Origin: Begonia masoniana
Lineage: Eukaryota; Streptophyta; Magnoliopsida; Cucurbitales; Begoniaceae
Length of the DNA: 64,000 bases
Assembly: GCA_022432975.1 (NCBI GenBank)
Contig: CM039510.1
Coordinates: 36,462,788 to 36,526,787 of the forward strand
Reading direction: 5' to 3'
Positions 55,378-64,000 of the stretch are shown here, one piece after another. Position 1 is the stretch's first letter, and each line of letters starts with the position of its first letter. The position numbers were made by a program, and so were the translations under genes. Under the pieces are notes generated by a model. That model was not told where the DNA came from. It ran no database searches and was given only the letters and a program-made list of their open reading frames with translations.

Positions 55378-56875
55378 AACACATTTAAAGTGTTATATTA
55401 TTCGCATTATTCATTCACAGGAATGGGGGTTATCAGTTTATGCTATTCGCACTACAAAACAAAATGATCTCAACTATAATTATTGATATTATATTCAAGC
55501 TTGGACACTTATGTTGTATTATCAAAATCCTACTAGAACCCATTCATGGTTCTTTATTATTAATCCGAAAATCTTGATTTCTGAAGAAAAATTTCCCTTC
55601 TGGTTTTATCACTGATGGGAAACTCATTCTCCATAATTAAATATATTTCCGAACAAAATCCAAGAAACATACAAAATTTGGGCAAAATATCATCCTATTT
55701 TATCTTCCCGAAAGATCAAATTACTGGACAAAAATCTTCTGTGGTATTGCACAGAATTTCAAATTAATTGGATCTGGCAATGGAGCCTAGATTTATCAAA
55801 AGACCATAATTGTTTTATCGAACTTCAAAGGACCTTTTATGTAAAGTGGTGGTCCATATTTGATATTGACAATTGTTTTACAAAAATAACTCAAGCTATA
55901 TGTCAGTATAAGCAGATCAAAACTCAAGAGGCTATCTCCAATGAAGATCAAGGATCTATGAATTTTATTTAGCAAATGAAGCTGATGATACGAAAGCAGT
56001 TTCCAAATTTAAGTCAAAATGAGCAAAAAATCAAATTATTGGAAACCATCAAAAGTCAATATTTTTCTATTCCAGATAAAGAAGAAAACAAAACTGATGA
56101 TGAATCTCTGCATTCAGGATCCTTTTCAGTTCTTGATGGAGAATCTCAAAATCCAGAAGACGATACTCTTTCTGACGTCTATCTGTGGGATTCCTTTATT
56201 GATTTAGCCCAACAAAAGCAAAACCAAGACAAAGGAAAAAAACCTTTGACATGAATTATCCTATTTATTATATGGATGACAATTTTATCATATCAAACAG
56301 AAACCGAATGCCAATTTATTTTTGGCAAAGATATCAAAGATTTATACCCCTCAGACCAGATGAGATAGAAAATATGGAGTATCAAGCAAAACTTTGGGAT
56401 ACTAAAAGCAATCCTAAAGGTGCTACTTGTTTAAGAGCTTATGCCGAAAAGAGAATAGATCAAATTCGTCAACAAACCTTCACAAGTGACGAATTAGAAG
56501 AATTTTATCAAAATCAAAGTAAGAGAACAGGCATTGTAATCTGTCCACCAGCTCACTCATACAAAGATTATCGTGATGATTATTATAATTTTCACGATTA
56601 TACAGAAGAGTCACCTGCTGAGTTGTGGGACCCTGTCAAAAGGAACAAGAGTGACCACAAAGAAAAAGAAGTCAACTAAGGAAAAGCAAAAGCAAAAGTA
56701 AATGATAAGGTCGAAGCGTCATGCATGACGTATATCTCCATTATTAGAGATACTAGTGCCTCTTCCTCTTCTCTATATATTATTCTATATTACTACTTTC
56801 TTATTAATGATGAGTTTTGGACAATGATTTTTATTTATGAGAATTTCAAATGCTATATTACTACTTTCTTATTAA
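55378..56875 (+). pseudogene. Degraded coding sequence, possibly endogenous pararetrovirus-derived
   Basis: Open stretches occur in one register up to about 55975 with scattered stops (Trp-rich blocks such as HSWFFIINPKI and FYVKWWSIFDID). Then comes a 92-codon frame at 55976-56254, acidic and Gln/Lys-rich, and a 142-codon frame at 56251-56679, overlapping by 4 bp and rich in Tyr/Asp/Arg. The KWW and HSWF blocks recall polyprotein parts of caulimovirus-like sequences integrated in plant genomes, but I could not match a named domain. It could equally be a plant gene family of unknown role. Base composition is A-rich. 56680-56875 is non-coding and contains a segment repeated beyond the solo LTR. 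Confidence 0.35.
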
Positions 56876-56880
56876 CGATG

Positions 56881-59514
56881 TGTAACGCCCCCGAACCCAC
56901 CCCGGCTCAGTGCAGTTACTTTGCTAACCAAAACCGTGTTTAAAACGATGTTTAAAATAATTTTTTATAAAAGTTTGACTCGATTTTTGAGTTTTTCGAA
57001 CCCTAAAAAATGGTTGGAAAACGTGCCAAAAATACTTTTAAAATATGTCAGAAAATGTCTGGTTAAAATAATTTAGAAAACAAAAAAATTAAAAAAAAAA
57101 ACCAGCTGGTCCGGTTAGGTTGGCGCACGCACGCACTGCGAGGGCCTGCTGCGCACATCGCGCGAGCAGCGACAACCCTCGCGCGCCACCGCGCGCGCGA
57201 GGTGCCGATCGATCAGTGCAGAGCGTCGATAGATCAGCAACCTCTCTGGTTGCCGAACATATGATCAATCGGCGCTGGGTGCTGCGCGCGCCTACCACGT
57301 CACCCCTACTCAGCGCGCGCCCCTCAGGCCACCAGCGCACCTTTTCACCTTTTTCTCAATTTTTCTCCGAGCCAAACACCTATAAATTCTTCAAAATTTT
57401 TACCACACGATCCCGACACCCTCCACTTCGTGCCCCGTAAAAATCTTGAAAAACCGACTTAAAACAGTTACCGAAAATCGTTTAACAAGTGAACCCGACG
57501 TTGTTTGTTATACGAAAAAACGAGCAATATAACGGCTAAATTTCTTTAAATCCTAAAACCTGAAAACACACGTTTATAAGGCCATCTAAACCAAATCCAC
57601 AAATATTTACAACAAGTAAAATCCAACAATACCGATTCAAAATACTCAAACCATCCAAAAACAGTTAGAAGCAAAATATCAACAGAGTAAAATACAAACT
57701 CCCCACCGACTACCCGAGGAACGTGACCGAGGCGCCTCGACAAGTGCCCGCACCGGCATGCTCCATGCACCACCGACTGCAACCTAGCCCTGGGTTCCCT
57801 CATCCAGCTCACCTGAATAAAACTCGTCACTTACACCACATAACACAAAAGTAAGCCTAATGCTTAGTAAGTAGGGAGTAATGCACTTTAAAACAATGCA
57901 TGCTCAACTCAACCCTTAAATGCAGTTTTTACACGCTCTATTGTTTTCATTTTATTTTCATTGCATTTATCTTTCACTTACATGTGAATCAAGTAGGCAC
58001 GCGTCCCAACACTATCCAGGACGGCCACACCTTGACCCACGGAGCAAGATCGGAGGCACACATCCTAAACAATCTGGGACGGCCATACCGAATCTCCTCC
58101 CATATTGATCGTAGAACCCTCAGTGTGCCTTTTAGCACGATCAGGTCGAGGCATTCATACTTACGATACATTACGTAATTTAGCATAGCATCTCTAGTAG
58201 GATCCCTCTCGGGATGCTACACATGAGCCACTTGCCCGACGAGGATATTCTACTCGAGACCAAGTTGCATATCCATTTTCTTATCTTACATTTCATTTTC
58301 ATCATTCAACATGCCAAACACGTATTTCGTAGGTTGAAAACAATGATGCATGAAATAAAACCAACAAACCCAAAACAACCAACAACAATCCCTACCGTTC
58401 TATGGTATAGGCTCGAAGGCAACAAAAACACTCATGTACTTACCTGACTGCACGATACTCGATTGCTCACTTCGTCCAGTTAACTCACTCGCTCGTCAAC
58501 CTAACAAATAGGGAAAAATCACTTAGCAATTATTCTAGAAAATTCTAAGGAATTCTTAAACCCAAAACTAACAAAAAATTCAACCAACTAAACATTCCAA
58601 AACCTAAAACCTGATTTTGCTCACTATTTTTAGTGTCCAACTTCAAACGACCATAGCTTATTCGTTTTTCAATGGATTTCGACGTGCCACCCCATTCCGT
58701 AAACCTCTACACATCTACTATTCATTGAATAATCAAATTAACCAATTAAATCACTTGGCCGAATAGAAATGCCAAAAACAGAATCGGGTATATTTTGCAC
58801 AAAATCGGTTTTGTATAACTTTCACCAAATCCTAATTCTAACTCCAAAAACAATCTAAACTAATCCATCTAACATCTAAATCATGAACTTTGGAAAGAAA
58901 ACTATCATTTGAACCAAAAATTTCGGACCCCATGGTTCGGGTTTCCCAAACCCTAACCAAACTCTTCCAAAACACCATAAAACTATTAAAAATCAACACC
59001 TTTATGAAAGAAAACAAAAACCCACTTGATTTTATACCTTAAAACCTTGAAAAATCTTGATGAGATGGAGAAAATGGAGGCTTCAATGGCTGCCAAAGCT
59101 CGTGGAGGACAAGGGAAGAAGAAAGGATTTTTAGTATTTCTTTCCTTTACTTTAACTAATATAAATAAAAACTTCATTTTACTTTTAAATTTTTCCACTA
59201 CAATTTCACTTTTTATAAAAACATCCACACCTCAAACTCTTCTCTTCCACGTTGAAGACTCTTCATTCCCTCCTCTTTTAATCATTTCTTTAAGTCAAAA
59301 GTCACAATTCAATATCCTACCAAAATCTTTCTATTGGTTCATCTAACTTTTGACTTTTCAACCATTCTATCACCTTTTCTTCTCTTTCAACCACTATTTC
59401 TTTAAAATCCCCTTCTTTCACACTTCTATGCACAACATCACTCTTGAATAAATTAAACTCCCTTAACACTTCTAATCTAAGGCTACACACACTAGGAAAA
59501 TTTCAGGTATTACA
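56881..59514 (-). repeat. Solo LTR of family B (2634 bp)
   Basis: Plus strand TGTAACGCCCCCGAACCC...TTTCAGGTATTACA. CGATG flanks both sides (56876-56880, 59515-59519). The insertion split a short duplicated segment (ATGAGTTTTG...GAGAATTTCAAATGC), which now lies on both sides. GC-rich CGCGCG/GATCGATCAG-type repeats lie at 57120-57340 near the sense 3' end. Confidence 0.94.
57829..58443 (-). other. Intron-like module with complementary end boxes, family-B solo LTR
   Basis: Sense donor GTCAG|GTAAGT at 58443. Box I GCCTATACCATAGAAC (58412-58397) pairs with box II GTTATGTGGTGTAAGT (57844-57829) at 14 of 16 positions, three as G.U. CATTAGGCTTAC supplies a CTTAC branch-like site. The acceptor here is TGTAAG, weaker than in other LTRs. 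Implied intron: 614 nt. Confidence 0.5.
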
Positions 59515-59519
59515 CGATG

Positions 59520-60101
59520 AGTTTTGAAAAATGATTTTTATTTATGAGAATTTCAAATGCAAGAATGTTATAAATTAGCAAAGTAAAAAGAACATATTTT
59601 CATGATTTAATAGTAGAGCGGTCGACCTATCATTGGGAGCGGTCAACCTATGATTGCGAGTGGTCGACCCTTTTTAACGAAGTTTACAATGTGCGAAAAC
59701 TTGACTTTGAGACCGAATCGAGGAGAACCAAAAATCTTTGATTCGATTCTCGATTTTACTTTAGAAAATCCGAATAAAACCAAATCAAACTGAAGATTTT
59801 CATAAAACTTAGGTTTCCATTTCCAAAACCAAATTAGGTTTCCAGTTCAACTTTCCAATCCCTAACAAACAATAGTTCGACTCGGTGACTCCAAGTCCAA
59901 TCTACCGCTCACTCTGAGCCCCTATATAGTCTCCATTCTCGACCATTGATGACTACTGACTATGTGGCACTAGCTACATTTCTTCCACGCGTCGAGTCGT
60001 TGACTCTGAACAGAGAGCTTTACGCCTCCGAATCGATGATTGGCCGTATCCTGGACACTCACAGCCAAGAGAGGTCCATGTTGGTGGAACAAGCTATATT
60101 T
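59520..60101. other. Flanking sequence without recognised gene
   Basis: Begins with the second copy of the segment duplicated before the solo LTR. A 22-bp motif (GAGCGGTCGACCTAT-like) occurs three times at 59617-59670. No coding region seen. Confidence 0.6.
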
Positions 60102-60356
60102 TGTTAGAGTATATGTACAGTGTTTTAGTTTAGTTGGTTTCCAATATTGTTAGTTTAGCTAGCACTCTATTCTTTTCCCAATGTTCATGATGAACCCTAT
60201 TGTATACACATGTAAAACAGGTTTCAATTGTATAGGTTATCAGTAAAAATCATCAAAAGCTTTCTCTCTCAGTGTCGTCACTGTCTTCATCTTCTTCATC
60301 TTCATCTCATTCATCTCCTTCTATTTCAGCTTTACTTTTCACTACTTTAATCTTAA
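60102..60356 (+). repeat. 5' LTR of a copia element (approximate ends)
   Basis: Begins TGTTAGAGTATATGTACAG and ends just before the PBS. Contains GTATACACATG and a C/T-rich leader with TTCATC repeats. The exact left end is uncertain (TGTTGGTGGAAC at 60079 is an alternative). Confidence 0.6.
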
Positions 60357-60358
60357 CT

Positions 60359-60375
60359 TGGTATCAAAGCCAGAG
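60359..60375 (+). other. Primer-binding site of the copia element
   Basis: TGGTATCAAAGCCAGAG matches the tRNA-iMet type PBS with one change (CAGAGC to CAAAGC), directly before the gag ATG at 60378. Confidence 0.85.
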
Positions 60376-60377
60376 AA

Positions 60378-61899
60378 TGGCCTCTCCTAGCTCAACAGTA
60401 CCCTCCTCCCCTTCAACTCCCCTTTCTCCTTCTCTGTCACAATTTCCATTTGTAAATCAAACTTTAACCATCAAATTAGACAACTTGAATTACCTGATAT
60501 GGAAAGCTCAGCTGCTAAACGTTGTTATCGCTAATGGCATGGATAACATTCTCGATGGCAGCTATTCCCCACCCCCACAGTTTCTGGAATACCTCTCTTC
60601 TTAGCAAAATCCAGAGTTCAGTACATGGCAGCTTTTCAACCGGCTCCTTATGAGCTGGATCTCCTCTCTCTCAGAAGAGCTCCTCCCCCAAATCATTTCT
60701 TACTCTACTGTCTACGAAATGTGGACGGCTCTTGCCCAAAAATTTGCATCCTCCTCTTTAGCCAGAATTACAAACTTGCGACGCCAACTTCACTCTTTGT
60801 CAAAAGATGGAAGTTTTGTTCCAATATATCCAGAAAATCACCTCCCTTTGCAACAGTCTGGCATCCATCGGAGAACAAATCTCTTACAGAGATCAAGTCA
60901 TATATTTCCTCAACGGACTGGGCACAAATTACAACTTGTTCATCACCATCATCACTAATCATCCTAACGAACCATCTCTCGAAGACATTTACAACCTTCT
61001 ACAGAGCTTTGAATTTTGCCTGGAGAAACCAAACTCCGTTGGTTCTTTTTCGATCCCAACTTCGATTCATGTTCAGGCAACAGTTCAGCGCTCTTTCTGA
61101 CCAGGATGGGTTCCTCCGCCGTTTGATTTCTCTAGTTCCCGACCTAACTTTCTGACACCATTTCATCAGTAGGCCGAACCAACCTGCCCCAAATGCATGG
61201 CAACAGAAACGGCCCAACCACATGCCCAAATGTTAGATCTGTAAAAAATTGGGCCACTCAAACCCAGCCTGCTACCACATATTAAATACCTCTTATAGGT
61301 CTGACCCATCAAACCCAACATGTCAACTCGGCCCACCTCATTCCAACCAACTCTCACTACCGCCCAGGCCTACTATACCCGAGCCCACCTACCCGACCCG
61401 CCTGTCTACACCCAAACCTAGATTTCATGTTACCAACCTGACCCGTCTTCCCCTTTCAGTTTTCCAGAACCACCTACTGACCACTGTCTCTCCCTGAGCT
61501 CTCACTACTAGTTTGTTGCCGACATCTCCGGTCGCCGACCCGTGGTTTCTCGATTCTAGAGCAACTCATCACTTCTCTCCACACTCGACTGCCCTCCTCC
61601 ACACTCAGCCATACTCAGGCTCCAATCACACCGCAATAACTGACGGCAAGTTGGCTAAAATTTTGCATACTGGTTCTGCTGTTATTCCCACTTCTCTTTG
61701 TCCTCTTCACTTACCTATTGTTTGTCAAACTTCACAATTCTCCCACAGTCTACTCAGTGTCAGTAAACTATGTATTGAGAATTCAGTTTACGTTGAATTT
61801 CATGCTCACAAGCCTCCTTCAAGGCTTCCTCAATGATGGCTTATATCATATTCAACCGGCCATTTCCGTCCATTCTTTGTCAGCCAGATTGCCAATTCC
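60378..61899 (+). pseudogene. Ty1/copia gag and protease start
   Basis: Gag starts MASPSSTVPSSPSTPLSP, then LTIKLDNLNYLIWKAQLLNVV, a stop at 60602, VYEMWTALAQKFASSSLARITNLRRQLHSL, a shift, and KITSLCNSLASIGEQISYRDQVIYFLNGLGTNYNLFI (UBN2-type Gag). A knuckle remnant *ICKKLGHSNPACYH follows (first Cys region damaged). The protease start is VADPWFLDSRATHHFSPHS, where Asp-Ser-Gly has become Asp-Ser-Arg (GGA to AGA), and VCQTSQFSHSLLSVSKLC. Many stops. Cut off at 61899 by the next LTR; integrase and RT are not in the window. Confidence 0.85.
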
Positions 61900-64000
61900 T
61901 GTAACACCACGAGTCTTCAGACCAGGTTTTTGTTACCCATGACATGGAACCGGTCTAAGAGAATTTACGAAAAAATTTAAATTTTTTCTCAGTGATGATA
62001 AATCCATCTTTAACACTCGACTTTACAGCGAAAAACTCATTGAGTAACTATCATTCATAAAATAGATAAAATAATAAAACATTGGCTGAGAGAATTGAAA
62101 CCCAATAGGCATCTACCGATCGCAAACGACAAACAACACTACTCACATCATCCGATCCCAAATGACAAATCATTTTTGCTCACATCATACGGTCACAAAG
62201 CAACAAATCACTCTTGTTCACATCATCCGGTCACAAAGCGACAATTCACTCTTGTTCACATCATCCAGTCACAAAGCGACAAATCACTTTCGCTCACATC
62301 ATCCGGTCACAAAGCGACAATTCACTTTTGCTCACATCGTCCGGTCACAAACGACAAAAGAAACTATACACACTTCATCCGAAAACAAGATCTACATCTA
62401 CTGATTGACATGTGCATCTCGCGTGTCTCATTAAACTTCATCCGATCGCTAAACGACAGAACTTATACACACTCAATCCGATAAAATAAACAACATCATC
62501 TGATGAAAGACATCATTCGATGGAAGACATCATCCGATGGAAGACATCATCCGATAGAAGACATCATCCGACAGAAGACATCATCCGGTGGAGGACATCA
62601 TCCGATCGACAGAAACCTTATGTAACGACCCCAGTGGAGGAATCGCCACGCAATTCATTACTTAGCCTCTTAATCATTGAGTTCTTACTTTCTTTAGCTT
62701 ATTCGTTGTTAGAGTTATTTTTTTTTTTGAACATCTCTTAAACTGGGTCTGCCAACAAAAAAATAAACTTACATCGACCGGTGGTCATGTGTGCTTCATG
62801 TGACCGATTTAAAACATTACCTGAACATTAAACAATAAGAAAATACTCACATCATCCGGTCACTAGACGACAAATTACATTTACATCATCCGGTGAAGAA
62901 TTACACTTCATCCACCGAATGCTAGACGACAAAATACCATTTACATCATCCGGTGAAGGAATACACTTCATCCACCGAACGCTAGACGACCAAACAACAT
63001 TCTCAATGTCCGGTGAAGAAATACACTTCACCCACCGAACGCTAGACGACAAATTAACATTTACATCATCTGACGAGGAAACATACTACGTCTTCCGGTG
63101 ACGTCATCCGGAAGACTCATCGTTCAACTTCCATCATTTGACATCTGCCGATGACGTCAGCCGGATGATTGCTTATCCAGCTTCTATCATACGGCAGTAA
63201 AACACTATAATCATCAAACAACTTCATCCAATAGAAAATACCACAACTCACCCAAATCTTAACCTGGTAACTATAAACCTTAATGAGTAAGAATCATAGA
63301 CTCATCCAGAATTCATATAGCAGAAGATTTAAACAAACAGACCATTCGATGATCCTTAAAATTATCCCCAGATTCAGAGATCAACAGACAACTTCAAAAG
63401 ACTCAATGTTATATGGTAGACTCATCCTACTCACCTATTATATTCATTATCTTAACTAAAATCATAAAACATTAACCCGGGGTCTCATTTGCCATCCAGC
63501 CACATAATTGCACAATCGTTGGTCATATTCATCATTCATAATCGTTGGTCATATTCATCATTCATAATCGTTGGTCATATTCATCATTCATAATCGTTGG
63601 TCATATTCATCATTCATAATCGTTGGTCATATTCATCATTCATAATCGTTGGTCATATTCATCATTCATAATCGTTGGTCATATTCATCATTCATAATCG
63701 TTGGTCATATTCATCATTCATAATCGTTGGTCATATTCATCATTCATAATCGTTGGTCATATTCATCATTCATAATCGTTGGTCATATTCATCATTCATA
63801 ATCGTTGGTCATATTCATCATTCATAATCGTTGGTCATATTCATCATTCATAATCGTTGGTCATATTCATCATTCATAATCGTTGGTCATATTCATCATT
63901 CATAATCGTTGGTCATATTCATCATTCATAATCGTTGGTCATATTCATCATTCATAATCGTTGGTCATATTCATCATTCATAATCGTTGGTCATATTCAT
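61900..64000 (-). repeat. Partial chromovirus-type LTR running off the window
   Basis: Starts TGTAACACCACGAGTCTTC, preceded by ATTCC as possible TSD. By analogy the sense strand is minus. It holds arrays at 62100-62360 (ATCATCCGGTCACAAAGCGAC, about 50 bp), 62505-62610 (CATCATCCGATGGAAGA, about 18 bp), 62840-63080 (about 68 bp) and two TGACGTCA sites near 63101 and 63150, then a minisatellite. No complementary-box module could be identified in the visible part. Confidence 0.7.
63515..64000. repeat. 26-bp minisatellite, at least 18 copies
   Basis: ATCGTTGGTCATATTCATCATTCATA without its last bases gives the core ATCGTTGGTCATATTCATC; the full unit is 26 bp. About 18.7 copies without visible change run to the window edge. 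Confidence 0.96.

Noticed and set aside
57089..57440. Arg-rich ORFs in a GC-rich patch
   Set aside because: Low-complexity CGCGCG sequence in the family-B LTR array region keeps frames open on both strands.
62095..63101. ORFs with repeated SSGHKAT and SSVRWMKC peptides
   Set aside because: Translations of tandem repeats in the LTR at 61900; amino acid periodicity equals the DNA repeat.
63515..64000. CRISPR-like array
   Set aside because: The 26-bp units are directly adjacent with no unique spacers, and the setting is a plant LTR.

Overview
This window is repeat-rich DNA from the nuclear genome of a flowering plant, probably a eudicot; the species cannot be named from sequence alone. Nearly all of it is LTR retrotransposons nested in one another. 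Plant signs are Ty3/gypsy chromoviruses with a C-terminal chromodomain-like tail, an Athila element primed at TGGCGCCGTTGCCGGGGA, Ty1/copia pieces, a Cassandra-type miniature element with 5S rRNA sequence in its LTRs, and FRIGIDA-like gene fragments. Only one long pol frame is uninterrupted (17265-21785, minus). One 100-N assembly gap lies at 39720-39819.

Layout. 1-3602: end of a plus-strand chromovirus and its 2.7-kb 3' LTR. 3603-5545: FRIGIDA-like fragments fused to a copied piece of a transposon ORF. 5639-7735: a minus-strand Athila-type third ORF with a leader intron, a TATA box and an array of long palindromes. 9473-31504: one Athila element, split by a chromovirus (15190-26725, TSD ATTCC), whose 5' LTR holds a solo LTR (22298-25074, TSD CAACC), and by a Cassandra element (26792-27615, TSD ATTTT). 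31505-38895: a minus-strand chromovirus lacking its 5' part, split by a solo LTR (36254-38486, TSD GCGAT). 38896-39719: copia gag remnant, then the gap. 40227-55377: a plus-strand chromovirus, split by a young CRM-like element (40885-49622, TSD TAAAC) and a 418-bp LTR-like insert (51140-51557). 55378-56679: degraded coding sequence that may derive from a pararetrovirus. 56881-59514: solo LTR (TSD CGATG). 60102-61899: decayed copia element. 61900-64000: part of another LTR ending in a 26-bp minisatellite. Removing each insert with one TSD copy restores the host reading frame in the cases I checked.

The most unusual signal is in the chromovirus LTRs. Seven LTRs from five sequence groups carry, in the same order, a GTAAGT splice-donor consensus, a short box 22-30 nt downstream, and 480-660 nt later a CTNAY-like branch point with a YAG acceptor inside a second box. 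The second box is complementary to the first. The sequences differ between groups, but pairing is kept by matched changes and G.U pairs. This looks like a conserved intron with a long-range stem in the transcribed leader, and I know of no description of it. Each LTR then has a group-specific palindrome-rich tandem array, often of TGACGTCA (bZIP-type) sites, before its 3' end.

No active host gene is visible. The elements are related as a stack of insertions of different ages, not as a pathway.
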